A stretch of 64,000 bases of DNA. Source: Ridgeia piscesae (taxonomy: Eukaryota > Annelida > Polychaeta > Sabellida > Siboglinidae). Positions 43,245 to 56,884 of this stretch are shown here, piece after piece (position 1 is the first letter of the stretch; each line of letters starts with the position of its first letter). Where the stretch lies: positions 108,501-172,500 of the forward strand of contig JAODUO010000054.1 in NCBI GenBank assembly GCA_025642075.2. Direction: 5' to 3'. Under the pieces are notes generated by a model. That model saw nothing but the letters and a program-made list of their open reading frames with translations, did no database searches and was not told where the DNA came from. The position numbers and the translations under genes were made by a program.

Positions 43245-46200
43245 ATGTATGTATGTATGTATGTTATATATATATATATATAGTTTCATGATGATATGTA
43301 TATGTAATTATGTATACATATATATATATATATATATGTGACCTGTTCTAATGAAACAAGTCACGTGTCAGCAAACTTGATTTCAAGAAAATACTGCCTA
43401 AACATCGCATGGTGATATTTGACTTTTCGTCACCAAAACACTTTAATGTCTTTTCTGTCAACTGGCAAAGCTGAGTTCACATTTACATTACTATTTAGTA
43501 CATTTATAACCTTTCTAGAAAAGCTACTTAAAATGTCATGCTTGAATGTTGTAAAACAGAATCGATAAATTGCACTTGTTCGAGTCACATTCCTCGGGGT
43601 TTCCCTCAACAGATGGCGGACATATTTGGTACTACGAGAAAGCCCAGAACGCCCTCTTTTGGATTATTGTAGCAGGATTCCCTGTTGACGTCAATTGTAG
43701 CCACTAGCAGCGCTAGAGGCCTATGTATAAACAAACGTCATTGGACACGGGGCAGGGCCCCTGATTGGTCACATTTATACGTAATATAAATATAATCAAG
43801 ATAAAAATAATTCATATATATACATATGTCCAGTCATGTCACATTTATCCTCACACTTTGTGGTTCTCAAGGTCTTGGGTTGGATAAACTAAACATGTGG
43901 ATTAATGAGACACCTTATTATACATGGTATTAAGATGGTTCCCACACAAAACATGCAGATTGTGAAACAACTGGATTATTGAAAACTTGATCAACAAGAT
44001 ATAACTGTATATGTAATAAAGATTATATCTAATAGTCAGCATTCATTACAGAACAGAACAATTACAATAGCATTGTAATTTCAAACTTCTCATTCTATTC
44101 ATAATAAATAGTTTTCTGTACACGTGTTGACATGCATGAGATGCAGAAACTCTCTAAAGAGAGTGTGATGCCATGGACACCACATACACTACATCACCAT
44201 GCCCCGTACTCATATGTACCACTATACACTACACAGCGTCCTGGCATTGAGTCGACCCTGCACCTACCTTGCATTGGTGGTCTTGTACCGAAGCCTGCGG
44301 ACGCTGGCACACGCGGCATCGCCTGACTGCCGTTGACTCCAATCATGCCACCAGGGGGCATGGCACCGCCTGGACCCATCTGTCCCTTCTGCTGCTGCAT
44401 CATGTGACCAGCCTGCGGAGGGTATCTGTGTTGCTGCTGCGGGCCGACCATTGCATCTGTGATGCAAATTCATGCGTACTGCTGGTATTTTCTTTTGATG
44501 AAATCATCAGTTTTACCATAACCAAATAAAATTTAGTAGATAAAACGGCTTTGCTTATGTTGGTATGTATTATAAAACTATTTACAAGTTGCTGGATCAA
44601 GGTATGTTTATCTTTTTTATTATGAGCCATTCCCCACTGCAGACATCTGTTTCGCTTGTGCCATTCCACAGATGCCGTTTCGATGTACTATAGCTTTAAG
44701 GTATAAGTCAGATAAATAAATAAATATTATAAAATAGTATGACTAAAATGTCCCTTATGATATTAAAACATTTATCTTCCTGAATAAATTGATGTCAGTA
44801 CATTCAACGTATTAGACGACTCAGATTTTTGTGCCAGGTCAAGAAAGCTCACTGCTTCACTTACCACCTGCGCCCATCGGCTGACCGCCCATTGGCTGAC
44901 TGCCCATTGGTGCACCGCCAATTGGTGGTCCACCCATCGGCCCGGGCTGTCCCTGCCACTGACCAGATATGCCTGGCTGACTCTGACTGGACGCCGAGCC
45001 TGACTGGTTCATCTGAGCCATTTGTTGCTGACTCATCTGTTGCTGACTCATCTGCTGCTGACTCATCTGCTGCTGACTCATCTGTTGCTGACTCATCTGT
45101 TGTTGATTCGGCTGCAGTGACAGAACATCTTCATCAGCAGCAATGAATACACTAGCAAAATACCAATATATACAGATGCACAATGAGTAATTACAAATGT
45201 CAGTTATTTCAATTTTAAACTGTTGTACATTACCATAAGCTGTGCAAAATTTCTCCAATTAATCAGCAGCCCCCAAGAATGTGGAATACTTGCAAAAAAG
45301 TGCATGGTTTATGAAACACTGATTTATATCATTGTAAATAATAATAATAAATAATACAAGCATTTAACATATGCCATGTATCGGAATAAAATACTTGCTC
45401 AAAAGCACTACAAAAGTACAGCTTATCTTTTTTTTTAAATTGATAAACAGTAATAATGGTAAATATACACAAATTTACATTTGGCTTAAAAATAATAACA
45501 GAATAAGAAATAAAGCAATGTATAAGTTAGAATTAGCCAATCATTAAATGTAATGTTACAGCATTGGCTATAAACTAAGTGAATGTGTACATATTATCTA
45601 GAGTTAAAATGAATTAAACGAGCTAAATTAAATAATTTAAAATAAAACTGTTAATAGGTTAATAAATATACAAAAAGTCCATAAATGTCAGCGGCAGAAT
45701 CAAAGTACATTGCAGCAGCAGAATTAAAGCAATGCCTCAAAGGCCATTTAAAAACAAATGCAGTAATGGGGCACAATAATTGCGGATAAATGGTACATTT
45801 TGTGCAAGTACTATGAAAGAGTAACTTACAGGCATGTCAAGAGTCTGTATGCTCTGGTTAGAGTCGGCAATAGTGGCAAGGTACACAAGATTCCTCTGTA
45901 ACATCTGCTCATACCTGAAGAAACAGCACAGCCACAGTGACACAGTGGTCTAGTATTCACTTAACAACAGCACACACAAAACAATTACTCAGTGGACTAG
46001 CATTCACCTAACCACATGAATGTATAGTATTTACAGTTTTGACGTTAAAAATATGATTGTTGTTGGAAGTTGTTACTTTTGTTAACTCTATTAGGCCCAT
46101 ATCCCCAAAGCGTTGACTTTTGTTTCCCTTTAATTAAGTTGTAATTGTTACTAGAATACCATTTAGGTGACCCCTAAGAAACCAACCAAGGCTTGTATTC

Positions 46201-48160
46201 AAATTATACTATAACTTGTTAAAATGTTATGGTGCTATAAAGGGTACTTAATAATAATGTGTAATCACTGCAGTCTACAAGTGTCATTCAATGAATAAAC
46301 AGAACTTACTGAGCAACCTCCTGGGCCTTGCCTTTGTTCTGATAATCAATCAGTGCCTGAATCAGTTGGTTGTTTTCATCCAGCATCTAAGAAGCACATA
46401 CAAAAATACATTTCTCTCATTCTGGATAAATATAATTGATTTTATATGATTTATACCAGATCCACAATTGTTCATGGTGCTTTCCAATATGTCATACGTC
46501 ATGATCATTACTGTGGGTAGAACTACCCACTACTCCGCTAGTCTAGACTAGTAAAGATATGGGCGGACTAGTAAAGATATGGACGGACTAGTAAACCTGC
46601 CAGCCAACTAGTCCGTTGGTCTTGTAAAGTTCAGTGTGTCATCCACCCCACCCTACAGTAGTCAATCAAAGCTTTGTAGTCACAGTGATCGTAACTCTAA
46701 CCCGTGCACGAGTCTAGATATAACCGAACCCCATGTCATTAAAACATTGATAAATTGTTGCTCTTGACTGGCTACAGCAGCTACGTGCTGGCACCATTTA
46801 CTGATAAATTATGATGTTTTCTTAAGCACTGCCACTGGGTATGAACTTGTCTGGACAGTGGGCATCATGAATTCGTAAAATCAGCAGTTCTTTGATGGGT
46901 ATAATTTTTATAGTGTTATTTTTTATTTTGTCATACACCATAATTTGAGGTTATGACACCATAATCTGAGGTTACAGAAAATTGCATTGGTAGGCTGCCC
47001 TGTTACCCTGTATCTAATAGATTGGTACCTTCTGTTAATGTGTGCAATTGGTAACAATTTTAAATTGTGCAGTTTTTAAATACAGATCACATCTTCAGCT
47101 CTTCATTTATTACTTTGCTATTACTGTATTATTACTTTGTTACATTTTATGAAAACTGCATTGTTATTTAACTGGGGATGCAAAACATGTTTTAGTTTGA
47201 AATAAAATTTTACTTTATTTTTTATGTTTTTAAATTTGCATGATTACCAAACTTGTTGGCGGACTAGTAAACTGTTGTCTTCTAGTCCTGCTGTCTAGTA
47301 AAATAAATGCTTTATTTCTACCCATGATTACACTAAAATACTAGTACTAACAGTCATTAAAGATTTTGTGATTTGTGTCATACAATAAAATTAAAAAGTA
47401 AACATACCTGCCAAACTTCTCACATCTATCTTATATACATATTTTTTTACATATACATGCTAGGTTACAAAATATAATCACTTCCATTACCAAAAAAAAA
47501 TTCACAAAAATCACAGTCACGCAAGACTCGCCAGCAACTCGATGGCTACCGTAACATCGGTATTGCGTTGAGGCGTTGACTGTTAGCAGTGTAGAGGTAT
47601 GGTGTATGGTTTATGGTTAATTACGGTCAGGATGAAACAGGTACTTTTGAATCTCATTTATGTAGCGACGCTGCAACAAAATACTGATGTTATGATAATC
47701 GCTGAGATATGTTCAACCATCTCAGATGATGCCGAGTTTTGCATGAGTTTGTTATGTGAATTTTAGTTCTTTCATTAATGTAATTTACTTTACTGTGTAA
47801 CCTACCGTGTACATATGTGATATGTAAGGTGTTTGGCGGGTGTATAGGTTGTCGTTTTCATGGTTTTGTCAGATAGTACAAGATCGCGTTTCTTTACAGT
47901 ACTGATATGAGCAGCAACCTACTAGCCTTATCACTCCACGACCATGCATTAGCTCTGTTATCAATCACGTGCTGCTGTGCGGCAGTGTGTGAGACACGAC
48001 TGAGTGAGTGACACTGACAGTGAGTGACACGAGAGTAACACGAGAAATTGAGTCTGGCGAATTAATTTTAGTTTTCTCCAGCCATACAAACCTTCTGAAT
48101 TGATGCTTTATTCGGAGGCGTCTTCCCTCGATGGTGAGGCGGTACAAATGCCAGAGACAT
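41290..48160 (-). CDS. SS18: SS18/CREST homologue, BAF-complex subunit (complete, 7 coding exons, 658 aa)
   Basis: SS18 proteins are nuclear co-activators that join SWI/SNF (BAF) chromatin remodellers through an N-terminal SNH domain. Exons in gene order: 48092-48160, 46310-46386, 45830-45914, 44865-45111, 44268-44456, 42374-43120, 41290-41852. Phases agree at all six junctions, all introns are GT-AG, and the sum is 1977 bp. The N-terminus MSLAFVPPHHRGKTPP, then ASIQKMLDENNQLIQALIDY and YEQMLQRNLVYLATIADSNQ, matches the SNH domain (residues about 1-77) very closely. That conservation fixes the start. The rest is low-complexity and Gln/Met/Gly/Ser/Pro-rich, and contains QQQMS and hexapeptide repeats. 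Vertebrate SS18 has a tyrosine-rich QPGY region here; this tail has few tyrosines. The protein ends GGYSQNQF. Confidence 0.93.
41374..41596 (-). repeat. SS18: Coding 18-bp repeat in the last SS18 exon (GGxxQM hexapeptides)
   Basis: About 12 consecutive hexapeptides of the form GG(A/V)(S/P/T)(Q/H)M are encoded. Synonymous and conservative variation suggests an old coding minisatellite under selection for composition. Confidence 0.9.
42641..42993 (-). repeat. SS18: Coding 18-bp repeat in the sixth SS18 exon (SGPGQM hexapeptides)
   Basis: About 19 hexapeptides of the form (S/T)GP(G/S)QM are encoded in tandem. One unit in the middle reads GGASQM, the type found in the last exon, which hints at shared origin or exchange between the two exon arrays. 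Confidence 0.9.
43149..43336. repeat. Compound (TG)n(TATG)n(TA)n microsatellites in an SS18 intron
   Basis: A TG run of about 39 units is followed by GTAT tetranucleotides and TA runs (43263-43282 and 43317-43336). Confidence 0.95.
43337..44267. other. SS18 intron without recognised features
   Basis: I see no exon or transposon end in this stretch. Confidence 0.4.
45007..45106 (-). repeat. SS18: Coding 15-bp repeat in the fourth SS18 exon (MSQQQ)
   Basis: Six tandem copies of the pentapeptide MSQQQ follow PNQQQ at the start of the exon. Confidence 0.9.
45112..45829. other. SS18 intron, AT-rich, nothing recognised
   Basis: This intron is A/T-rich with ATAATAAATAA-type runs. I see no repeat family or exon. 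Confidence 0.4.
46513..47326. mobile_element. Candidate non-autonomous terminal-inverted-repeat element in SS18 intron 1
   Basis: The left end TGTGGGTAGAACTA and the right end, read inward, TGGGTAGAAATA are inverted repeats. The flanks TCATTAC and TGATTAC differ at one position, as an aged target duplication would. The left interior (CTAGTAAACCTGCCAGCCAA) recurs at about 60160 in a DUS2 intron, which shows a dispersed family. No transposase frame is visible. Confidence 0.5.
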
Positions 48161-48528
48161 TTTACTTTACACTCAAATGTACTGTCAGTAAAGATATTTA
48201 AAAATGCTAACATCAGACGCTAAAATTTACGTTCAAAGAAAATGTTCCCTCCAGACCGGAAGTAGGTACAGATTTCCGGCTATGAAACCGCCTGGCGAAT
48301 GCTGGTCTAATGTTTTGCTTTGTGCATACTCGCAAGAGGTCGCTAAATTGTTCGCAAAACGTAACCGGATATAACTTAAGTTTGAAACAACGCATGCGTC
48401 GCACGGAATGTTGGGTGGAACACTTGACAGAAATGACAAACAAGACAGCGGTCGTCAAGTAAAGTTCAGATTAACTTTCTACCCAGTACCAACCTTAGTA
48501 TTCTATTGGAACACACATCATCAGCAAA
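48161..48528. promoter_or_regulatory. Divergent (bidirectional) promoter region of SS18 and CK1 alpha
   Basis: Only 368 bp separate the two start codons, which point in opposite directions. Both 5' UTRs and core promoters must overlap or share this space, unless one transcript starts inside the other gene. I see no clear TATA box. Shared control is inferred from geometry alone. Confidence 0.6.
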
Positions 48529-49524
48529 ATGAGTGCTAAGGAAGACCGTCATTCGTCAAAACAAGAATTTATCGTTGGAGACCCAGCGAAAGCACGTTAT
48601 CGGCTCGTGAGAAAAATAGGAAGTGGATCGTTTGGTGACATTTATTTGGGGATCAACATTGCCAACGGCGAAGAAGTCGCTGTGAAATTAGAACAGACGA
48701 AAGCACGGCATCCCCAACTTCTTTACGAAAGCAAACTGTATAACATTCTGCGTGGTGGTATTGGCATACCACACATCCGATGGTATGGACAAGAACGCGA
48801 CTACAATGTGCTGGTGATGGAATTGCTGGGCCCCAGTTTGGAAGATCTGTTTAACTTCTGTTCCCGCAGATTCACCATGAAAACAGTGCTGATGATGGCA
48901 GACCAGATGATCGGACGTATTGAGTATGTCCACAACAAAAACTTTATTCATCGAGATGTAAAACCAGACAATTTCCTCATGGGCATTGGACGGCACTGCA
49001 ACAAACTGTTTCTGATTGACTTTGGTCTCGCAAAGAAATATCGTGACAGCCGAACACATACACACATACCGTATCGTGAGGACAAAAACCTGACAGGCAC
49101 AGCACGTTATGCCAGCATCAATGCCCACCTTGGCATTGAACAAAGTAGACGAGATGACATGGAATCTCTTGGCTATGTGCTGATGTACTTCAACCGAGGC
49201 AGCCTACCATGGCAAGGGCTCAAGGCAGCAACAAAGAAACAGAAATACGAGAAGATCAGTGAGAAAAAGATGTCGACTCCAGTCGAAGTGCTGTGCAAGG
49301 GATTCCCTGCAGAGTTTGCGATGTACCTCAACTACTGTCGTGGTCTGAGCTTTGATGAGGCTCCCGATTACATGTACCTGCGTCAGCTGTTTCGCATCTT
49401 GTTCCGCACACTCAGCTACCAGTATGACTATGTGTTTGATTGGACAATGCTGAAACAAAAGGCAGCCGCCCAAGCCCAGGCAAGCTCGATGGCTGTGACC
49501 GGAGGAGGAACCGGACGCATGTGA
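48529..49524 (+). CDS. CSNK1A1: Casein kinase 1 alpha (intronless, 331 aa)
   Basis: This Ser/Thr kinase acts in Wnt/beta-catenin, Hedgehog and clock signalling. The whole coding region is one open exon. Visible motifs are the glycine loop GSGSFGD (31-37), catalytic lysine in EEVAVKLE (K53), HRDVKPDN (141-148), DFG (164-166), the CK1-specific SIN in place of APE (196-198) and the basic [12 protein letters not shown] (236-247). The protein is very close to vertebrate CK1 alpha; [14 protein letters not shown] and [12 protein letters not shown] are nearly unchanged. The N-terminus ([20 protein letters not shown]) and the C-terminal tail differ. CK1 alpha genes are normally multi-exon, so lack of introns suggests a retrocopy that stayed functional. 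An AATAAA lies at 50047-50052. Confidence 0.95.
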   Translation: MSAKEDRHSSKQEFIVGDPAKARYRLVRKIGSGSFGDIYLGINIANGEEVAVKLEQTKARHPQLLYESKLYNILRGGIGIPHIRWYGQERDYNVLVMELLGPSLEDLFNFCSRRFTMKTVLMMADQMIGRIEYVHNKNFIHRDVKPDNFLMGIGRHCNKLFLIDFGLAKKYRDSRTHTHIPYREDKNLTGTARYASINAHLGIEQSRRDDMESLGYVLMYFNRGSLPWQGLKAATKKQKYEKISEKKMSTPVEVLCKGFPAEFAMYLNYCRGLSFDEAPDYMYLRQLFRILFRTLSYQYDYVFDWTMLKQKAAAQAQASSMAVTGGGTGRM

Positions 49525-52500
49525 ACTCAACCCACATCAATGTGGACACCGCAGATGCGATGATGGCCGACACACTACGTCTCTGCAAGCGAGCCATGGC
49601 ATGGCTGTCGCACTATCGGACATGCAGGAAAACTATTGGGTGCAAAGACGAAGCATGGCTGCTTGTATTCGCCATGGGGACCACAAGAACAGAAATGCTG
49701 CATTAAAGAACAACAAACATTACTACATAGATATCGTGGTGATGCAGCCAGAAGCACATTAAGAAGTGTTTAGTGAAACTGTGTAGAAAGGTAAAGTAAT
49801 ATATGACTAACCAGTATGTCTGTATTTTTGTACCCAGAAGTTTTAAAACGTGTCGCCACGTTTCAGTAGCACATTGCCAGAAAACAGACTGGATGGCGAT
49901 TTTGTTCACAAATGGTGAAGCATATTGCAGAGTCAGTGCAGATTCCAGTTTGGCTGTTCTTTCCCATCCTCTTTTGAAAGGGGATCTCATGAAGTGTCTG
50001 ATCATTCATTCCAAAGGGTGTGCAGCGCAGTAAATAGTTAATGCCAAATAAATGTTTCCATAGGCCTCAAGCGAGACACTGTTCTGTGAGTCACTTAGTA
50101 AATGTGTCCAATTAGCAAGCCACTGCCTTCAGTTCTGCTAATCTGCAGCAAACACATTGTGTCTTACCTCGGGTGAGAGTCTGTTATGCTTGCGAAATTG
50201 TTTAAAAACTTCAGTTACAGTGGAATTTCACAACAACTCTTTGTTATTGTTGAACTTACAGATTTATAAGACTTGTTATGCTCATTTTGAGCTGTACTGT
50301 TTTTGTTATTGTTGGTTTTGTTAACAGCCAGTTGCTGCAGTTGTAGCAATTTTACAAATTAATAAATAACTTATTTTGCCTGAAGTTTGTCAGACAATTG
50401 TTACGTTTGGGTATGTATTTTTTCTGTTGATGTACATATTTTTTTCAACATTTGTGCATTTGGGGAAATACTTACAAAAACTTAGGTATGTATCCATTTT
50501 GGTTGAGTCCATACATTTGTAAGTAATTGCAGTTTCTTGGCCACAAAGATCTTGTTGAGGCTGGTTTAAACATTATAAATGCAAAGTTTGAATACAAGTG
50601 GTGCTAAGATTCAGTATATTGCCATATGTAGTAATATTTCTAAATGAACATTGCATTTACTTTGGTAAAAAAAGTATGTTACTGCACTAAATAGACAAAA
50701 TTAAAATTATTTTAATCACCAGTTTGTTGGGGGTGGGGGAGACTTTATAGTTTCTGTTGTACGGTTGAAATTTTATTTGTGTTCCACAATTTACAGCTCA
50801 CTGAATGATCACATGCCCTCTATATGCTCTGGCCGTATATACTATTGTTTGTTTGCTGTTGCGTAACTTCTGTTTGAGGACGTTGTGCCTTAAGGGTATA
50901 CTGATAACATAGTTTAGTGTGATCCATAGAGTGAAAACACTTCGGAGGAATGAATCTCCACCATGTCAGTGCTTATGCCCAGATGTACAGCTTGATAACA
51001 TGTTTTTATGTTTATTTTATATGCAGCAGGCTGTTAACATAGTTGAGTAATTTTTTACTGGCTTTTTGATCTTGAAGTGTGTTGGCAGCTGTGGAAACTA
51101 ACCATGACAACAATGTTATTAAGCAGGTATGTTTTTAGCGACACAATTATATACAGATAATTCTCGTGGTGGAGTTGTGAATACCCATGCTGCATTGGGA
51201 GTGTACACAGATAGGTAGCACTAACAACAGGAACTAACACAGTTGTGACTGGCATAGCAGTCGACTTGAGACACTCATGAAACTCACATATTTTGTAGAT
51301 ACGATGAATAGCACTGTTTGTAACATACTGAAGAAGGCACTAAGACTTAGTTGACAAGATACACTGTTTTGTATCCGTGTTCAGCAGCTATGTTTCGAGT
51401 GATGTTGAGGCAGGCATGCCGATGAATTTTACGGTATAAACGGTGCAGCTACACGTACTTGCAAGACATTTCTCCAACTGTATTTGATATGTTGAATTGA
51501 CAAGGAAAGTAGCAGTCTCTAATTGAACGGGTATATTTCTGATCCTTGCCTAAGTTCTTGTGAGTTCATCTCTGCATTGGATCTACAACCATGTAATTGT
51601 ATGCTTCACTGTTCATTAAAATTCAGTTGGACAACTAAGTTTGTTAAAAAAATTATTACTTTGTGTTGCGCTGTAGCAATTAAAATGGTTGAGAACTTCA
51701 GATACATATAACTGTCTAGCTGCATCAACTCTTAGTTTTTGTCAGGGGGAATTCTTGATCTCAAAGGTGGTTGTAGCGTGCCTGGGTATCATCAAGTCAG
51801 ATCAGTTGTATTTTGTAGCAATTGATTTTTCTGGAAACCACGTAATTGATCTGTCAACTTTCCTCAGTCCCAGCTGTCCTTATACTGCATTAGTGATAAT
51901 CGGTATACATCGGTATACAAAGATAATCGGTATACATCAACTTCTCTTAAGTCACTGTTTCGTCATAGTAAGTCAACACAAGCTCACAAAGATGGCAACA
52001 CCCTGAATCCAAGATAGCATGCGTTTGGTACACTTAAGCATGTTTATTAACGATCTGTGTGCACAATTATATGCACAATCAACATATAAATATTATATAA
52101 ATGAACCTTTCACTGACAGGAATATCCCTTTCATTGCAAGATGGCTGTACTGTGGAGGTGACCATAAAGTGAGTTTTGAATGTGGCATTCTCATTCAGAA
52201 TGTTGTTCATAACGTGTAACTGATTTTTTTTCAAATAAAAAATTAGTCCCATAAAATCTTTATAAAAAGATTGAAAGAAACAAATGTAAAAAAAATTATA
52301 TTTCCAAATAATTACATAATTTAGCATTGGTATAGCAGTAGGTACACAGTGCAGTAGTGGCTTATAATGTACTGGCATTCTAAAGATATACTGTTTCACT
52401 CTAAAGATCCAAGAAGTGACATAAATAAGATGTATTTATATTGTTCCTACACGTGTCTGGTGACTGTTATTGCATGTCTTCCGAAGCTATCAATGTTTAA

Positions 52501-52612
52501 AATGATGATAATCAGTCAAGTATACTACAAAATAAAAAAAATAGTATTCTGAATAAAATTACTAATCCAGTGTTCATCAGTGATTTAAAATTCAAGAGTC
52601 ATTTGCTTTCTG
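49525..52612. other. CK1 alpha 3' UTR and intergenic spacer to DUS2
   Basis: The first 520 bp to the AATAAA at 50047-50052 probably form the CK1 alpha 3' UTR. Beyond it the sequence is AT-rich with several further AATAAA-like signals. A small tandem repeat of ATAATCGGTATACATC lies near 51898-51938. No gene is recognised. Confidence 0.5.
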
Positions 52613-55431
52613 CTAAGAAGCAGATGGCTGGTTGGGGTCTGTCACAGAACACTTGTATGTGGGACCAACTGACATAGGTACCAATGGTAGTGTTCGGCTC
52701 CCTGAATTACTGTCAATGGTTACACACTGGTCCGTGTCACATGTCATGTCAACGCTCTGCTCATGAACAAAGTCACCATGTTTTTGTGCGCAAGTTGTCT
52801 TTGGACTGTTGCTGTTCACTGGCGTGTGCCTGTTCACTGACTCAACGTGACTGTGTTGGTTCATCAGCGTATCTTCTACAACCGCCGATTGCAGTTTCGT
52901 GCTTTCAGTTTCAGTCCTCTCCTCTGATTGTTTGTCCGCGAGGTCTTGCTGGCCTGGTGATAGGTTTGGTGGTAATTCTGGCACACTGTTTGACAGGCGA
53001 TCATCAGAGATCCCCAGAACCTGGAGACACACGGTCGCTGTCGCTTGCTCAGCAAACTTCTTTGATTTGTCCCTATTAACACATGTACGGCTTGTACATT
53101 TTTTGTACTGCATATATCAAACTGATACTGACCAATCATTGGTATCTTATCAGTGAGTTTCCAATTGATACAGACAAAGAAATGCCTTATTTTATTATGC
53201 CCGTTGTCATAGTTTAACTTTTTATGATAAACAAATTATATGGAGTATTCAACACCAATACCTTTATATTATAATATATTGCATTCAACTAAAAATGTTC
53301 CTCGAATAATGTATTATCAGATCCATAATGTAATCACTTTAATAACATTTATAAGTTTATAACCAAAAGATAAGTTCTTTTTTCAGTTTAGGTTGTTGCC
53401 AATTTTGCATCTTTGATTAATTTGATTAGGCTGAAAAGACTATCATAAAAACATTACATAATAATATTCATTTAGACATCATACCAAAAAGAGAGTCACA
53501 TGTTCAATTCTTACCACGCACTGGACCTGTATTTCACATCATTAAATGTTAGGGTTGCACAGTATGTCTTGAATTCTTTGTCAAACTCCTACAAAACACA
53601 GCAATTTTTGGTATTATGCTGCATACAACTTACTAAAAATATAATTTACAATGAGAATATAATAATACTTAAGCTGAAGGAACACAAGTTGATAAACACA
53701 CTTTAGTTACATGTAGTATTAATAAATGTGACTTGTAAATAAATCACCTCCTCTGCAATTAAACGTTCTCCTCATGTGCTTAAAATGTTTACACATCTTT
53801 TCTCAGGCTCCTGAGTTACATAAATCATACCATGTCAGTTCCTTCCAAAATGTTCACATTATGTTTCAAAACAACTTTCAAGGTGGTCACATTATTTACA
53901 CAATAGGTTTCCTCTATTCAGTACTTCATGTGAAAGACAAATAATCATACATACCACACTGTATTTGGGTGCTGGAAATTTGTGCAACATGGCCCACTGA
54001 TAAAGAATCATCTTTGGACTAGTTTTCGGACCATAATTTCTCCTGAAAATATTACAACATACTATAAGACAAAAACATAAAATTATTTGTACTTAGTTGT
54101 TTGTTTTTTCTTTTAATGTTTATGTGGACATCTAAGTATGAAATAAACATATTGAATTTAAGAAAAACAATAACTTCTATAAATTTGACAAAGCCTGTTA
54201 AACAAGAATGTTGGCATAGATTTGGTATAGTTTATGGTACAGAAGTTGACACTACATTTGCAGCTGCCTCTGAGTAGACGTCACAGTCGTTTGAATGACA
54301 TCTTGCATGTTAGTACTTGATGTGCATTTCAGCAAGTTTTCTAGTTTATAATCTTGTGTAAAATGTCCCATCACGCTATACGGTGGAAAAATTAAATGGA
54401 CTGTTTTAATTATGTACCGGTACCTGTTATATTTCAGCTCCAAATCATACACTTCAGTTCCATCTTCCAATTTCTTCTTTTTGATACATTCTATGCCATC
54501 AATTTCCAGGCTTCTTTTCAAGTCAGTCTTTGCCTTGGACTGACTCAGTTGTGCTTCATCATAGTACTCAGCCATTCTCCAGATGTCACTACAGTCAATA
54601 ATTACATTTATCTAGCTACTTAGAGGTGCGAATAGTGTAGTGGTGGACACTGTAGTAGCACATCCGTGTGGCATGCTGGCGGCCCTGGTTCAATGTCCAG
54701 TCACAGAAGGCGTGGTATGTTTGGTGTTATAACATGGCTCTCAACATTAGCAACTGTGTGGCCCTCCCTTAATGTCGTTCCGTTCTGAATTAGGGACGTA
54801 AAAGAACCGCTGATGATGACAAACACCCTGGCAGTGATCACTCTCAGTGCTAGCATAGAAAAGTTGGTTTTGTGTAAATATTCTGAAAAGGCTGATTAGT
54901 TCAATGAGACATCATAACATCATAACCACAATATAATGTTATACAGATTAGTCAGTTAATAGAACCCTGTTGAATGCTAGAAACAACTAGAACTTAGTGG
55001 ACCAGAACATAAATAACATACAAGCATGCTTAACACAGCACTACACCAAAACCACAGAGACATATTTAGCCTATGACATTACAAAGACATATTTAAACTA
55101 CTACTACCCACAATTTACAACTAAAATACTGCAATTGAAGAGAGAACATACCATATTTGCCTGAGAGAGCCTGCAGCCAGCAAGGCCTTGCCAGGAGGAG
55201 TCTCAAGTTCCTCCCTCAACAGTTGCTGGACACAGTACTTTGCATTCATCGACACACTGTCGTAGTCGATTGCCTAAGTACACAAAATACAACTGTTGTA
55301 AGATAGAAACAGGAATTGTATGCCCATGTGCACTTTACATGGTGTATGTTTAATCTGATAGATGTCCCTTAAAAAGTTTGATTATAATATTTCCATTTGG
55401 GCACCGTGTTGATCTGTATAATGTTTCACCA

Positions 55432-55476
<45 letters not shown>

Positions 55477-56703
55477 ATGGTGAAACGTTATACAGATGAA
55501 CACCATGCCCAAATGGAAATATTATAATCAATCTTTTTTCATATATATATATATAGCGGGGTATATATGTACATAATATGTTTATATAATATGTATATAT
55601 ATATATATATTTATATAATATATATTTTATATGTAACTCATAACCTTGTAGCCTCCATGTTACTGTATGAGATGTGCAGACCAAGTCCACTGCCTCAATT
55701 CGTCTCTGTAGGTCTTTTCATTTCATTTAACATCCTTCAAAGTAACTGACAATTCTTGCAGTCTATCCAAAGTTTGGAGTCATGAACAATATTTTCCATA
55801 ACAACACTGCATAAATGAGGCAACATGTTATAGTGGATATTAGATTAACTGATTTCAAAACAGTCAAAAATGTGGAGCAGCTTTAATGAATAAGTACGTA
55901 CATATTTGAGGTATGCCTTGATGATAGAGTGGATGGGCAGCAGTCCTTCCCTGCGTAGGATGGACGGGTTCCACTGCACTGCCCGGGCAAGCATCACGGA
56001 TGATGCGCCCGTCTCGTCACGAAACTTGGCGATATCCTCAAACCGCTTAATTTCACGAGAACCACCACTGAATTGCACAATGCAACATACAATATGTTAA
56101 ATAATACTTCATTTGGTGTGTATTTACCAGCACAATATTTTTAATACGTAGCAATTAGTGTGTTTCAATCTCATTGGTTAAAGCATGTATGGTTCTGCTA
56201 TTAGCAGTAAAAAAGTTTGCTCACATCAAACGTTTGTTCAGCAAACATAAACAGACTATAAGTACAGTGTACAAGCAATAAGTATAACCCAGAAATTGAT
56301 CACTCAGACCCTTGTTTTGGACAGTTTTTAATAATATTATATCTGGACCATTCCAAATGTTATTAAATTAGACTGGACATAACTTTGACTCACTCTGGTG
56401 TACAGGGAAAGATCAGAAAAACAAAAGCTTATTTAAAAAAATGAAATATATATCTATACACATACATACATATATATTAAATATATTTACCAACAAATTA
56501 ATAGCTGGAGGGTTCATTTGAGTGGTTTTATAAAGATCATGGCAGTATTACTTGGTAAGATATCACATTAACTCAGAGCCTGAATAACGGGTTATTCATT
56601 TATTAGCATTTACATTCTGAAATGTATGTACGTTACAGAACATTCAGAAATAGACCAGGGTTGGGTCATTGAAGCCATTAGAAATACACCCCTTATATAT
56701 TAT

Positions 56704-56742
<39 letters not shown>

Positions 56743-56834
56743 ACACATACATATATGTATGCGTATATATATATACACACACATATATGTATGCGTATAT
56801 ATATTATATATACACTGTACACACAAATGTATGC

Positions 56835-56884
<50 letters not shown>

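Noticed and set aside
43043..43341. Cys-Val repeat peptide frame
   Set aside because: Translation of a (TG)n microsatellite.
48688..49143. 151-codon antisense frame within CK1 alpha
   Set aside because: Shadow of the conserved kinase coding strand.
52684..53156. Plus-strand frames over the last DUS2 exon
   Set aside because: Antisense shadows of the DUS2 tail, whose frame is supported by phase-matched exons.
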